NCBI RefSeq assembly: GCF_000829825.1
Contig: NZ_JXSL01000022.1
Location: 1-64,000 of the forward strand
DNA length: 64,000 nt
Source: Paramagnetospirillum magnetotacticum MS-1
GTDB lineage: Bacteria; Pseudomonadota; Alphaproteobacteria; Rhodospirillales; Magnetospirillaceae
Direction of reading: 5' to 3'
Shown here: positions 43,092 to 52,295 of the stretch, piece by piece
Layout: every line of letters starts with the position of its first letter
How positions within the stretch are numbered: position 1 is the stretch's first letter
The notes under the pieces: model-generated
What the model was told of the DNA's origin: nothing
What the model saw: the letters and a program-made list of their open reading frames with translations, nothing else
Databases searched by the model: none
Position numbers and translations under genes: made by a program

Positions 43092-43176
43092 TTGGGGAGG
43101 TCCCCAAACCCCCTTTGTTTCAAAAATTAAGGGGGGTTCGGGGCATCGCCCCGATCGGGTTTGGGCGAAAGCCCAA
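43092..43176. repeat. Four consecutive hairpins between pgk and cobM
   Basis: In order: TTGGGGA/TCCCCAA (43092-43107), AACCCCCTT/AAGGGGGGTT (43107-43138), TCGGGGC/GCCCCGA (43138-43154) and TTGGGC/GCCCAA (43161-43176). The second could terminate pgk, since a weak T stretch lies in its loop. Together they look like a cluster of GC-rich palindromic repeats. Confidence 0.65.
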
Positions 43177-43198
43177 CCACTTCGAGGATTGGCGTCAT

Positions 43199-43960
43199 AT
43201 GACCGTTCATTTCATCGGTGCCGGACCCGGCGCTCCCGACCTGATCACCGTGCGGGGGCTGAACCTGATCCGCCGTTGCCCGGTGGTGCTCTATGCCGGT
43301 TCGCTGGTCCCGCCCGAGATCGTCGCCGAGGCCATGACGGACGCGCGGGTGATCGATACCGCGCCGCTTCATCTGGACGAGATCATCGCCGAGATGGAGA
43401 TGGCCCATAATCTCGGGCAGCAGGTCGCGCGCGTCCATTCCGGTGACCCTTCCATCTATGGCGCCATCGCCGAGCAGATGCGCCGTCTCGACGCGCTGGG
43501 CATTCCCTATGACGTGACGCCGGGCGTCCCGGCCTTTGCGGCCGCGGCGGCCGCGCTGGCCACCGAGCTGACGCTCCCTGATATCAGCCAGACGGTGATT
43601 CTGACCCGGACCTCGGTGCGGTCCTCGGCCATGCCCAATAACGAGGATCTGGCGACGCTGGGTAAAAGCGGCGCGACCCTGGCCATCCATTTGTCGGTGT
43701 CCAATCTGGCCCATGTGGTCAAGGAGCTCTCGCCCCTTTACGGCGCGGATTGCCCGGTGGTGGTGGCCTTTAGGGTGGGCTGGCCCGATCAGAGCTTTAT
43801 CCGGGGCTGCCTTTCGGACATCCGCGACAAAGTCAAGGCAGCGGGCCTGACCCGCACCGCCCTGATCCTGGTGGGCCGCGTGCTGGGTGGCGCCGAGTTC
43901 ACCGATTCCCGGCTCTATGCCGAGGACCATACCCATGTCTTGCGCCCCGCGAAGGGGTAA
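43199..43960 (+). CDS. cobM: Precorrin-4 C11-methyltransferase
   Basis: 253 residues starting MTVHFIGAGPGAPDLITVRG behind a GAGGA, the standard opening of the tetrapyrrole methylase family. The binding-site pattern includes ARVHSGDPSIYGAIAEQM, DVTPGVPAFAAAAAALATEL and LTRTSVRSSAMP, typical of CobM/CbiF. It adds a methyl group from S-adenosylmethionine to C-11 of precorrin-4 in cobalamin synthesis. It is followed 37 bases on by cobA, so the two are probably co-transcribed. Other cob genes for the corrin ring are not in this window. Confidence 0.93.
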   Translation: MTVHFIGAGPGAPDLITVRGLNLIRRCPVVLYAGSLVPPEIVAEAMTDARVIDTAPLHLDEIIAEMEMAHNLGQQVARVHSGDPSIYGAIAEQMRRLDALGIPYDVTPGVPAFAAAAAALATELTLPDISQTVILTRTSVRSSAMPNNEDLATLGKSGATLAIHLSVSNLAHVVKELSPLYGADCPVVVAFRVGWPDQSFIRGCLSDIRDKVKAAGLTRTALILVGRVLGGAEFTDSRLYAEDHTHVLRPAKG

Positions 43961-43997
43961 GACTCGAGGGGCGCAACGTCCTATAGTACGGGCCACC

Positions 43998-44777
43998 ATG
44001 CTCGACCTGCCTATTGACCTTCCCGAATTTCTCCCCGGTTCCGTTTGGCTGGCGGGTGCCGGGCCCGGTGATCCGGGGCTGCTGACCCTGCTGGCGCTCC
44101 ATGCCATCAAGAGCGCCGAGGTGGTCATTCACGACGCCCTGGTGGATGGGCGCATCCTGGCGCTGATCCCCGCCGCGGCAGAGATCGAATCCATGGGCAA
44201 GCGGGGCGGCGAGGCTTCGGTCCGCCAAGCCGAGATCACGGCGCGGATGATCCATCTGGCCAAGGCGGGCAAGCGCGTGCTGCGCCTCAAGGGCGGCGAT
44301 CCCTTCGTCTTTGGCCGCGGGCCGGAGGAGGCCTTGGCTTTGGCGGGCGCCGGAGTGCCTTTCCGCATCGTGCCGGGGATCACGGCGGGGATCGGCGGCC
44401 TGGCCTATGCCGGTATTCCGGTGACCGCCAAGGAAACCAATTCGGCGGTGGCCTTCGTCACCGGCCATGGTCCCGATGGCGAGATGCCCGACGCGTTCGA
44501 CTGGGACGCCCTGGCGCGCGGCGCGCCGGTCCTGGTGTTCTATATGGGGCTGAAGCATCTGGAGCGCCTGACGTCGCGGCTGATGGCGGCGGGGCGGCGC
44601 CCCGATGAGGCGGCGGCCCTGGTCTGCAACGCGGCGACGGAACGCCAAAGCGTGCTGGAGACCACCCTGGCCGAGGCGGCGGGCGCGGTGGAGCGGGCGG
44701 GCCTCAAACCCCCCGCCCTGTTCGTGGTCGGGCAGGTGGTGGCGCTGCGGCGGCAACTGGACTGGTGGCGGGGATGA
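43998..44777 (+). CDS. cobA: Uroporphyrinogen-III C-methyltransferase
   Basis: 259 residues. The SAM-binding loops VWLAGAGPGDPGLLTLLALH, then RLKGGDPFVFGRGPEEALAL and VPGITAGIGGLAYAGIPVT are those of SUMT enzymes. It adds the two methyl groups at C-2 and C-7 to make precorrin-2, the branch point to cobalamin and siroheme. The start chosen at 43998 has a weak ribosome site, and earlier in-frame starts lie within cobM. No CysG-type oxidase/chelatase domain is fused. Confidence 0.93.
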   Translation: MLDLPIDLPEFLPGSVWLAGAGPGDPGLLTLLALHAIKSAEVVIHDALVDGRILALIPAAAEIESMGKRGGEASVRQAEITARMIHLAKAGKRVLRLKGGDPFVFGRGPEEALALAGAGVPFRIVPGITAGIGGLAYAGIPVTAKETNSAVAFVTGHGPDGEMPDAFDWDALARGAPVLVFYMGLKHLERLTSRLMAAGRRPDEAAALVCNAATERQSVLETTLAEAAGAVERAGLKPPALFVVGQVVALRRQLDWWRG

Positions 44778-44793
44778 GCCGTTTCCCGGAATT

Positions 44794-44872
44794 CGTCATC
44801 CCGGCCTTGAGCCGGGATCCAGGGGGGGCGACTCCTGGATTCCGGATCGCGCGTTGCTTGTCCGGGATGACG
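44794..44872. repeat. REP-like inverted repeat downstream of cobA
   Basis: CGTCATCCCGGCCTTGAGCC, then GGGATCC on the left, is mirrored on the right by GGATTCC and TCCGGGATGACG. It belongs to the same broad class as the repeat at 23199-23301, but the sequence differs. Confidence 0.7.
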
Positions 44873-44891
44873 AAGACGAGGGGGGCTGGGC

Positions 44892-45650
44892 GTGATTGAG
44901 ATTTTCACAAATCTCGCCCATGCCGGAATGGGCATCTGCCGCGTGGGTATCGATGGCAACGAGAATCTGCTTCTCGGCCTGTTCGTCACCGGGCTGGTGG
45001 GCAGTCTGACCCATTGCGGCGGTATGTGCGGCCCCTTCGTCTTGTCGCAATGCGCGGCGCGGATGCAGGCCATCCCCTTGGAACGCATGACCGAGATGAG
45101 GCGGCTGGCGGGGGCGGCCTTGCTGCCTTATCATCTGGGCCGCGCAGCCACCTATGGCGCGCTGGGCGCTTTGGCGGCAAGCTTTGGCGGCATCTTGGGC
45201 GGCGGCGGATCGTTCCGGCTGCTGGCGGCGGGCTTGCTGGGCGTGGCGGCTTTTCTTCTGCTGGCCATGGCCTTGCCCGGGATCAAGGCGCTGGGCGGCG
45301 CGGGCGGCGACAGTCGCTGGGCGCAAAGCGTGGGGCGTCTGGCAGGCCCCTTGTTCGCCAGGCCCTTCGGGCTACGCGGCTGGGCGTTGGGGGTATTGTT
45401 GGGGTTCATCCCCTGTGGTTTGCTTTATGCCGCTTTGGCGGCAGCCGCCGCGGGCGGTAATGGGGTGGCTGGGGCGTTCGGCATGCTGGCCTTCTGGGCG
45501 GGCACGGTGCCCATGCTGGTTTTGGTGGCCATGGTGGGGCAGGCGGCCTTGTCCCACTGGCGGGCTCCGCTTTTGCGGGCGGCGCCGGCCTTGTTGGTTC
45601 TGAACGCGGGAATGCTGGGCTTCATGGCCTGGCAACTGCTCGCCTCGTGA
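44892..45650 (+). CDS. TauE/DsbD-2-like membrane protein (UreH-type)
   Basis: 252 residues with six hydrophobic segments. The first conserved piece is GLFVTGLVGSLTHCGGMCGP, a cysteine-bearing motif shared by UreH/SafE-like proteins linked to cytochrome oxidase or metal assembly. The second half holds LGVLLGFIPCGLLYAALAAA. Such proteins may move electrons or copper across the membrane. Its position just before the SCO gene supports a role in respiratory-enzyme maturation. The start is a GTG at 44892. A later ATG (e.g. after residue 11) is possible. Confidence 0.75.
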   Translation: MIEIFTNLAHAGMGICRVGIDGNENLLLGLFVTGLVGSLTHCGGMCGPFVLSQCAARMQAIPLERMTEMRRLAGAALLPYHLGRAATYGALGALAASFGGILGGGGSFRLLAAGLLGVAAFLLLAMALPGIKALGGAGGDSRWAQSVGRLAGPLFARPFGLRGWALGVLLGFIPCGLLYAALAAAAAGGNGVAGAFGMLAFWAGTVPMLVLVAMVGQAALSHWRAPLLRAAPALLVLNAGMLGFMAWQLLAS

Positions 45651-45666
45651 ATACGGAGAGACTTGT

Positions 45667-46269
45667 ATGAAGTTCTCGCGCAGCCTGTTGGCCCTGATGG
45701 CGGTCATCGTCGTCGCCTTCGTGGTGATCGGTGTCCGTCTGGTCATCTGGAGCGGCCAGAGTTCCGAGGGCGCCAAGGCCATTCCGTCCATCGGCGGGCC
45801 TTTCCAACTGACCGATCACACCGGCAAGCAGGTCAGCGACCGGGATTACCGCAATCGCTACATGCTGATCTTCTTCGGCTATACCTTCTGCCCCGATGTC
45901 TGCCCGACCACCCTGTCGACGGTGACGGCGGCCATGGAAAAGCTGGGGCCCGGCTATGCCAAGAAGGTGGTGCCCATCTTCGTCACCATCGACCCCGAGC
46001 GCGACAGCGTGGCGGTGATGAAGGAGTATGTGAATGCCTTCTCGCCCGATATCGTCGGCCTGACCGGCACGCCCGAAGAGATCGCCAAGGTGGCCAAGGA
46101 GTTCAAGGTCTACGCCGCCAAGGTCAAGGGCGACCGGCCGGAAAACTACACCGTGGACCACTCAGCCATCCTTTACCTGATGGGACCCGATGGCAAATTC
46201 GTGGCCCATTTCACCCACGGCATTTCCGCCGATGATCTGGCGACGGGGCTGAAGAAGCACGTTGGTTAA
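45667..46269 (+). CDS. SCO1/SenC-type copper chaperone
   Basis: 200 residues. One membrane anchor lies at residues 5-30 and a thioredoxin-like domain faces the periplasm. The copper-binding pair is visible in GYTFCPDVCPTTL, and the matching histidine in YTVDHSAILYL. SCO proteins load the CuA centre of cytochrome c oxidase or reduce its cysteines. A GGAGAG precedes the ATG. The last bases overlap the start of cobB (TTG at 46262), so the two are probably one transcript. Confidence 0.93.
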   Translation: MKFSRSLLALMAVIVVAFVVIGVRLVIWSGQSSEGAKAIPSIGGPFQLTDHTGKQVSDRDYRNRYMLIFFGYTFCPDVCPTTLSTVTAAMEKLGPGYAKKVVPIFVTIDPERDSVAVMKEYVNAFSPDIVGLTGTPEEIAKVAKEFKVYAAKVKGDRPENYTVDHSAILYLMGPDGKFVAHFTHGISADDLATGLKKHVG

Positions 46270-47584
46270 CGGTATCATCATCGCCGCGCCCGCCTCGGGC
46301 AGCGGCAAGACCACCCTGACGCTGGGCCTGCTGCGTTTGCTGGCCCGCAAGGGAGTGGCGGTGGGTTCGGCCAAGGTGGGGCCGGATTATATCGACCCCG
46401 CCTTCCACGCGGCGGCCTCGGGGCGGCCCTGCTACAATCTGGATTCCTGGGCCATGCGCCCGGCCACATTGGCCGCTTTGGCCGCCAAGGCGGGGCGGTG
46501 CGCCGATCTGCTGGTCTGCGAAGGGGTGATGGGCCTGTTCGACGGCGCCTTCGTGGCCCAAGGCCAGCCCGACGGCAGCACCGCCGATCTGGCCGCCGCC
46601 ACGGGCTGGCCGGTGGTCCTGGTCATCGACGGGCGCGGCATGACCGGATCGGCGGCGGCCGTGCTGGCCGGTTTCGCCCATCTGCGTTCCGATCTGCGGC
46701 TGCGGGGCGTGATCTTCAACCGGGTGATGGGGGAAAAGCACAAGGCGGCCATCGCGGCGGCCTGCGCCGCATATTGTCCGGAGGTCACGCTGCTGGGCTT
46801 CCTGCCGCCGTCTGCCGGACTGGAGACGCCGTCGCGTCATCTGGGGCTGGTCCAGGCCGCCGAGCGCGCCGACCTTCAGGCCTTTCTCGACGGCGCGGCC
46901 GCCCTGGTGGCGGAGCATCTGGACGTGGACGGGCTGATCAATCTGGCCGAGCCGTCGCGTCTGGCGGCAAATAACGGCGGCACAGGCGTCCCCCCCCTGG
47001 GACGTCGCATCGCCGTGGCCCGCGATACCGCCTTCGCCTTCGCCTATCCCGCCCTGCTGGAAGGCTGGCGGGAGGCGGGGGCGGAACTGTCCTTCTTTTC
47101 TCCCCTGGCCGATCAAGGGCCGGACGAGGGGGCCGATTCCGTCTATCTGCCGGGCGGCTATCCCGAACTTCATGCCGGGCGGCTGGCAGGCAATGCCGGG
47201 TTTCTGGGCGGGTTGCGCGGTGCTGCGTCGCGCGGTGCGGTGCTCTATGGCGAATGCGGCGGCTATATGGTCCTGGGCCGAGGAATGGAGGACGCCCAAG
47301 GCGGCCGTCATGAAATGGCCGGGCTGCTGGGGCTGGAAACCTCGTTCGCCAGACGCAAACTGCATCTGGGATACCGCCACGCCACCCTGGCCGCCGCCGG
47401 GCCCCTGGGCCGGGCGGGGGCGGGTTTTCGCGGCCACGAATTCCACTATGCCTCCATCCTGGCGGAAGAGGGCGCGGCGCTCTTCTCCATCACCGACGCG
47501 CCAGGGACGCGGCTGGGAATGGCGGGACTGGTGGAGGGCCGGGTAATGGGTTCCTTCGTCCATCTGATCGATTCCAGCCCTTGA
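46262..47584 (+). CDS. cobB: Cobyrinic/hydrogenobyrinic acid a,c-diamide synthase
   Basis: 440 residues. The N-terminal half is a dethiobiotin-synthase-like ATPase with IIAAPASGSGKTTLTLGLLR. The C-terminal half is a class-I glutamine amidotransferase with its nucleophile cysteine in YGECGGYMVLG and a late histidine (GHEFHYAS). It adds two amide groups, at side chains a and c, to the corrin ring. The start is TTG at 46262, overlapping the SCO stop by eight bases. This is an unusual start but the first in frame. No ribosome site is evident. The C-terminus is SFVHLIDSSP. Confidence 0.9.
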   Translation: MVNGIIIAAPASGSGKTTLTLGLLRLLARKGVAVGSAKVGPDYIDPAFHAAASGRPCYNLDSWAMRPATLAALAAKAGRCADLLVCEGVMGLFDGAFVAQGQPDGSTADLAAATGWPVVLVIDGRGMTGSAAAVLAGFAHLRSDLRLRGVIFNRVMGEKHKAAIAAACAAYCPEVTLLGFLPPSAGLETPSRHLGLVQAAERADLQAFLDGAAALVAEHLDVDGLINLAEPSRLAANNGGTGVPPLGRRIAVARDTAFAFAYPALLEGWREAGAELSFFSPLADQGPDEGADSVYLPGGYPELHAGRLAGNAGFLGGLRGAASRGAVLYGECGGYMVLGRGMEDAQGGRHEMAGLLGLETSFARRKLHLGYRHATLAAAGPLGRAGAGFRGHEFHYASILAEEGAALFSITDAPGTRLGMAGLVEGRVMGSFVHLIDSSP

Positions 47585-47589
47585 ACTTG

Positions 47590-47600
47590 CTGCGACGCAG
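47590..47600 (+). promoter_or_regulatory. PhaR-like site upstream of phaZ
   Basis: CTGCGACGCAG matches the CTGC-N3-GCAG pattern reported for PhaR, the PHB-responsive repressor of alphaproteobacteria such as Paracoccus and Rhodobacter. It is within a slightly longer dyad, TGCTGCGACGCAGCA, 127 bases before the phaZ ATG. The dyad might instead be a short terminator of cobB. Confidence 0.4.
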
Positions 47601-47726
47601 CATGAAATGATTCCAGGGTCAAGGCGTAATCTGCATCACAATGCCGAATAATTTTGTTGCGGGGAATGCTATCGGCCTGTAACAAAAAACCACGCCACCG
47701 TTCCAATCAGCCGGGGTTCGACGGAC

Positions 47727-48953
47727 ATGCTCTATCATCTGCACGAAATGCAGCACCACGCCTTTGCCCCCATGCGCATGCTGGCCGAGGCCATGCAGTC
47801 GGTTTACAGCCACCCCTGGGTGCCCATGGCCTATACCAAGTTCGGCCGCACGGTGGCGGCGACGGCGGAACTGGTCGAGCGCACCACGCGGCGGTATCCC
47901 AAGCCGCCCTTCAACCTGCACACCACCACCGTCGACGGCGAGTCGGTGCATGTGGTCGAGCAGGTGGCCAAGGCGACGCCATTTTGCAATCTGCTGCATT
48001 TCAAGCGCAGCGTCGAAGGGCGAAAGGACCCCAAGGTGCTGCTGCTGGCGCCCATGTCGGGTCACTTCGCCACCTTGCTGCGCGGCACGGTGGAGACCAT
48101 GCTGCACGAGCATGACGTCTACATCACCGACTGGATCGACACCCGCAACGTGCCGCTGTCCCATGGCGATTTCACCCTGGACGACTATATCGACCTGCTG
48201 GTGGAGTTCATGGAATTCTTAGGCCCCGACACCCATGTGATGGCGGTGTGCCAGCCTTCGGTGCCCATGCTGGCGGCGGTGTCGCTGATGGCGGCCGACA
48301 ACAACCCCAACCAGCCGCGCTCCATGCTGATGATGGGCGGGCCCATCGACACCCGCGTCAATCCCACCAAGGTCAACGACGTCGCCACCCACAAGCCCTT
48401 TTCTTGGTTCGAGCGCACGGTGATCCACACGGTGCCCATGAACTATCCGGGCCATGGCCGCAGAGTCTATCCCGGCTTTTTGCAACTGCACGGCTTCATG
48501 AGCATGAATCTCGAGCGCCATGTGGGCGAACACGTCAAGCTGTACCAGAACATGGTCAAGGGTGACGGCGATTCCGCCGCCCAGCACCGGGAATTCTATG
48601 ACGAATATCTGTCGGTGATGGACCTGCCCGCCGACTACTATCTGGAAACCATCCGCAAGGTGTTCCAGGAGCATCACCTGGCCCGTGGCATCATGGTGTC
48701 GCGGGACCGCAAGGTCGATCCCGGCGCCATCCGCCATACCGCCCTGATGACCATCGAGGGCGAGAAGGACGACATCACCGGCGTGGGCCAGACCAAGGCA
48801 GCCCACGCTCTGTGCTGCAATCTGGCGCCCGAGAAGCAGCGCTACCACTTGCAGCCCAAGGTGGGTCATTATGGCGTCTTCAATGGCCGCCGCTGGCGTG
48901 AAGAGGTCTACCCCAATGTCCGCGAATTCATCCGCCAACACGACCGGGGCTGA
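47727..48953 (+). CDS. phaZ: Intracellular polyhydroxybutyrate depolymerase
   Basis: 408 residues, no signal peptide. It belongs to the PhaZ1-type family acting on native PHB granules, with a cysteine nucleophile rather than serine: [18 protein letters not shown] (Cys175). Other family segments are [40 protein letters not shown] and the late [18 protein letters not shown], with the catalytic His. It releases 3-hydroxybutyrate units from the carbon store. The end overlaps the next gene's start by 38 bases. Confidence 0.93.
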   Translation: MLYHLHEMQHHAFAPMRMLAEAMQSVYSHPWVPMAYTKFGRTVAATAELVERTTRRYPKPPFNLHTTTVDGESVHVVEQVAKATPFCNLLHFKRSVEGRKDPKVLLLAPMSGHFATLLRGTVETMLHEHDVYITDWIDTRNVPLSHGDFTLDDYIDLLVEFMEFLGPDTHVMAVCQPSVPMLAAVSLMAADNNPNQPRSMLMMGGPIDTRVNPTKVNDVATHKPFSWFERTVIHTVPMNYPGHGRRVYPGFLQLHGFMSMNLERHVGEHVKLYQNMVKGDGDSAAQHREFYDEYLSVMDLPADYYLETIRKVFQEHHLARGIMVSRDRKVDPGAIRHTALMTIEGEKDDITGVGQTKAAHALCCNLAPEKQRYHLQPKVGHYGVFNGRRWREEVYPNVREFIRQHDRG

Positions 48954-49398
48954 TCGAGACGCGGAGGGTCCGCCCTTCTGGCGGACCACTCCGCTGTCGG
49001 CCATGACGCGGGCGCAGTGGGAGTCGTTGTGCGACGGCTGCGGCCGTTGCTGCCTGCATAAGCTGGAAGACGCCGATACCGGCGAAGTCCACTACACCAA
49101 TGTGGCCTGCCGCCTGCTCAACCTGCACACCTGCGGCTGCAAGAAGTATACGACGCGCTGGGATTCGGTGCCGGACTGCGTTGAACTCAGTCCCGTGGTG
49201 CTGCCCACCCTCCACTGGCTGCCGTCCACCTGCGCCTATCGGGTCCTGGCAGAGGGCAAGGTGTTGCAATGGTGGCATCCGCTGGTCTCGGGCGATCCGG
49301 AGAGCGTGCATCGGGCGGGCATTTCGGTGCGCGGCAAGGTCATTGCCGAATCTCGCGCCGATCTGCTGGACTATCATGTGGTGACCTGGCCGGAATAA
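48916..49398 (+). CDS. YcgN/UPF0260-family cysteine-cluster protein
   Basis: 160 residues with CDGCGRCC near residue 39 and further cysteines at [16 protein letters not shown] and DCVEL, the full set of the UPF0260 (CxxCxxCC) family. The conserved [20 protein letters not shown] and tail [12 protein letters not shown] are normal. Function is unknown; metal or Fe-S binding is likely. The start ([10 protein letters not shown]) at 48916 follows GAAGAGG and lies inside the end of phaZ. A longer version starting at 48871 is possible. Confidence 0.85.
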   Translation: MSANSSANTTGADRDAEGPPFWRTTPLSAMTRAQWESLCDGCGRCCLHKLEDADTGEVHYTNVACRLLNLHTCGCKKYTTRWDSVPDCVELSPVVLPTLHWLPSTCAYRVLAEGKVLQWWHPLVSGDPESVHRAGISVRGKVIAESRADLLDYHVVTWPE

Positions 49399-49415
49399 CC
49401 TGCTTCCAGGCATCC

Positions 49416-50783
49416 TCAGTAGGCGTATTCCTTGAAGATGGGATCGACCGAGCCCTGCCAGCGGGTGTGGAAGGCTTCCAGCATCTCCTCCGACGCGGTC
49501 TTGCCGCTTTTGACCACGGTTTCGATGGGGTCGAGATAGATGGTCTCGTCGCGCCCCGAATCGTTGAGGCGGCCACGGGCCTTCAGTCCGGCCCTGGCCA
49601 GGGCCAGAACGTCGGAGGCCACCTCGCGCACGCTGCGGCCATTGATGGTGGCGGCCAACCCTTGCGCGGGAACGGTGGCGCGCAGCGCCTCGCGCTGTTC
49701 GGCGCTCCAGTCCTTGACCAGATCCCAGGCCCCATTCAGGGCCGCGTCGTCGTAAAGCAGGCCGGTCCACAGGGCGGGCAGGGCGCACAGGCGCCGCCAG
49801 GGGCCCGCATCGGCGCCGCGCATCTCCAGGAACTTTTTGAGCCGCACATCGGGGAAGGCGGTGGTCAGATGGTCGGCCCAGTCGCCCATGGTGGGCAATT
49901 CGCCGGGGAAGGCGGGCAGCTTACCCGCCATGAAGTCGCGGAAGCTCTGGCCCGCCGCGTCGATATACTTGCCGTCGCGGTAGACGAAATACATGGGGAC
50001 ATCGAGCATCCAGTCCACATAGCGCTCGAAGCCCATGCCGTCCTCGAAGGCGAAGGGCAGCCCGCCCGTGCGGTAGCGGTCGGTATCGGTCCAGACATCG
50101 CCGCGCGACGAGATGAATCCCGAGGGCTTGCCGTCGATGAAGGGCGAGGCGGCGAACAGGGCGGTGGCGATGGGCTGCAGCGCCAGGGAGACTCGCAGCT
50201 TCTTGACCATGTCGGCTTCGGAGGCGAAATCCAGGTTCACCTGCACCGTGCAGGTGCGCAGCATCATGTCCAGACCCTTGGTCCCCACTTCGGGCATGTA
50301 GCGGCGCATGATGACGTAGCGGCCCTTGGGCATCCAGGGCGTATCGGTCCGGCTCCATTTGGGCTGAAATCCCACGCCCAGGAAGCCTATCCCCAAGTGC
50401 TGGGCCACATGCTTGACCTGGGCCAGGTGATGGGTGACCTCGGCGGCGGTCTGATGGATGTTCTCCAAGAGGCCGCCAGACAGTTCCAACTGCCCGCCCG
50501 GTTCCAGGCTGATGGCGGCGCCGCAGTAGTCGTGCAGCGCGATCACATGGTCGCCCTCGAAGACCGGCTCCCAGCCCAGGCCGACCAATCCGTCCAACAT
50601 GGCCTTGACGCCATGCCCGCCTTCATAGGGCAGCGGCTTCAGGTCGTCGAGGGAGAAACCGAACTTCTCATGCTCGGTGCCGATGCGCCAGGCGTCCTTC
50701 GGCTTGCATCCGGATTCCAGGTACTCGACCAGCTGGTGCTTGCCGGCGATGGGTTCGCCGCTGGGCTTGGCGGGTGCGGACAT
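49416..50783 (-). CDS. gshA: Glutamate-cysteine ligase (proteobacterial/plant type)
   Basis: 455 residues of the GCS2 type common in alphaproteobacteria and plants. Typical stretches are WRIGTEHEKFGF, VIALHDYCGAAISLEPGGQL, RTCTVQVNLDFASEADMVKK, and SGFISSRGDVWTDTDRYRTG. It makes gamma-glutamylcysteine, the first step to glutathione. It stands alone, facing toward the YcgN-like gene; the gshB partner is not here. Confidence 0.95.
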   Translation of the reverse strand: MSAPAKPSGEPIAGKHQLVEYLESGCKPKDAWRIGTEHEKFGFSLDDLKPLPYEGGHGVKAMLDGLVGLGWEPVFEGDHVIALHDYCGAAISLEPGGQLELSGGLLENIHQTAAEVTHHLAQVKHVAQHLGIGFLGVGFQPKWSRTDTPWMPKGRYVIMRRYMPEVGTKGLDMMLRTCTVQVNLDFASEADMVKKLRVSLALQPIATALFAASPFIDGKPSGFISSRGDVWTDTDRYRTGGLPFAFEDGMGFERYVDWMLDVPMYFVYRDGKYIDAAGQSFRDFMAGKLPAFPGELPTMGDWADHLTTAFPDVRLKKFLEMRGADAGPWRRLCALPALWTGLLYDDAALNGAWDLVKDWSAEQREALRATVPAQGLAATINGRSVREVASDVLALARAGLKARGRLNDSGRDETIYLDPIETVVKSGKTASEEMLEAFHTRWQGSVDPIFKEYAY

Positions 50784-50968
50784 GGGGGGATGATCCTACT
50801 GAGCTAATCGGAGCCACAGCAAACGACAGGGCGCATGGGGGCGTCAAGCGCCGAATCCGCCTCCCTCCTCCTTGAAACCATTCCCCTTGGCGCGAATAAG
50901 GTGTTGCGGAAGGGGCCCCAGTGCGTTTACGTCACTGACCTATCGCTGCAAGTTTGTTCCGGTGTCTC

Positions 50969-51511
50969 ATGATGAAGATCATTCGCGCGAAGCTGCATGG
51001 CATTCGCGTCACCAATGCCGACCTCAATTATCACGGCTCGATCACCCTTGATCCCGAGCAGTGCGAGATGGCCGGCATCTATCCCATGGAATTCGTCGAC
51101 ATCTGGAATAAGAATTCGGCGGCCCGCATTTCGACCTATGTCATCTTCGGCGAGCCGGGCTCGCGCTGCTGCGTGCTGAACGGCGCCGCGGCGCGCACCT
51201 GTCAGAAGGGCGACGAACTGATCATCGCTGCCTCGGCGGATATTTCCGGACCGGAAAAGCTTTACGAGATCAAGCCGCGCATCCTGACCTTCCTGCCCGA
51301 CAATCACGTCGATCAGGTGCTGTATTACGACGTCTTCCAAAGCGAGAAGCGTCCTTACGACTTCCGCATCGTCGATGCCGACAAGCATACCATCGAGAGC
51401 TGCCACACCTGGCCCAACGTGGATATCACCAAACTGCGCTCCGATCTGGCGGCCAAGGGCTGGAGCGAGGCCGAAATCGACGCCTTCATCGCGTCGCATT
51501 TTTCTCTGTAG
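50969..51511 (+). CDS. PanD-like aspartate decarboxylase with C-terminal extension
   Basis: About 180 residues. The first 90 match Pan[21 protein letters not shown], then SITLDPE, with the Gly-Ser cleavage point that gives a pyruvoyl group, Lys9, and [20 protein letters not shown]. PanD makes beta-alanine for coenzyme A. Canonical PanD is about 126 residues, whereas this protein continues with about 70 further residues ([36 protein letters not shown]) that I do not recognise in PanD. It may be a variant subfamily with another substrate. Start at either of two adjacent ATGs (50969/50972). Ribosome site is weak. Confidence 0.75.
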   Translation: MMKIIRAKLHGIRVTNADLNYHGSITLDPEQCEMAGIYPMEFVDIWNKNSAARISTYVIFGEPGSRCCVLNGAAARTCQKGDELIIAASADISGPEKLYEIKPRILTFLPDNHVDQVLYYDVFQSEKRPYDFRIVDADKHTIESCHTWPNVDITKLRSDLAAKGWSEAEIDAFIASHFSL

Positions 51512-51521
51512 ATCTAATACT

Positions 51522-51575
51522 GCCCCTCGCCGGGCGGGCGCCTCGGGCGCCCTTGGCCGCCGCCTCAATGGCGGC
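51522..51575. repeat. Dispersed repeat family A, copy 2
   Basis: Nearly identical to 14113-14166. It fills most of the gap between the PanD-like gene and queC. Confidence 0.7.
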
Positions 51576-51605
51576 TACATTCCGGCGAAAAGGAGGTTCG
51601 CCGGA

Positions 51606-52295
51606 ATGACTGTCAGACCCGCCATCGTCTTGCTCAGCGGCGGCCTCGATTCCGCCACCGTGCTGGCCATCGCCAAGGCCGAGGGATTCACGCCCTCGGC
51701 GCTGACGTTCCGCTACGGCCAGCGTCATGCGGTGGAGATCCGGGCGGCCGAGCGGGTGGCGGCGGCCTTGAGGGTCAGCGATCACCGCGTCGCCGATATC
51801 GATCTTCGGGTCTTCGGCGGTTCGGCGCTGACTTCGGATATCGCGGTGCCCAAGGGCAATCTGGATGAGGCTATCCCGGAGGGAATTCCGGTCACCTACG
51901 TTCCCGCCCGCAACACCATCATGCTGTCCTTCGCCCTGGCCTTTGCAGAGGTGCTGGGCGCCGCCGATATCTTCGTCGGCGTCAATGCCGTGGATTATTC
52001 CGGCTATCCCGATTGTCGCCCCGACTACATCAAGGCCTTCGAGGCCATGGCCAATCTGGCCACCAAGGCGGCGGTGGAGGGCACCCGCATGACCTTGCAC
52101 ACGCCGCTGATCGACCTCACCAAGGCCGACATCATCCGGCGCGGTCTGGCGCTCGGCGTGGATTATTCGCTCACCTCCACCTGCTATGATCCCGACCCCA
52201 TGGGGCGGGCCTGCGGTCATTGCGATTCGTGTCGGCTGCGCCTCAAGGGCTTCGCCGAGGCGGGGCTGGCCGATCCGGCGGAATACGCCCCGTGA
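51606..52295 (+). CDS. queC: 7-cyano-7-deazaguanine synthase
   Basis: 229 residues. PP-loop [20 protein letters not shown], the family's [17 protein letters not shown] and [17 protein letters not shown], and a zinc site of four cysteines in STCYDP...ACGHCDSC. It uses ATP to convert carboxy-deazaguanine to preQ0 in queuosine biosynthesis. The ribosome site AAAGGAGG is strong. The other que genes are not here. Its stop overlaps the next start (GTGA). Confidence 0.95.
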   Translation: MTVRPAIVLLSGGLDSATVLAIAKAEGFTPSALTFRYGQRHAVEIRAAERVAAALRVSDHRVADIDLRVFGGSALTSDIAVPKGNLDEAIPEGIPVTYVPARNTIMLSFALAFAEVLGAADIFVGVNAVDYSGYPDCRPDYIKAFEAMANLATKAAVEGTRMTLHTPLIDLTKADIIRRGLALGVDYSLTSTCYDPDPMGRACGHCDSCRLRLKGFAEAGLADPAEYAP

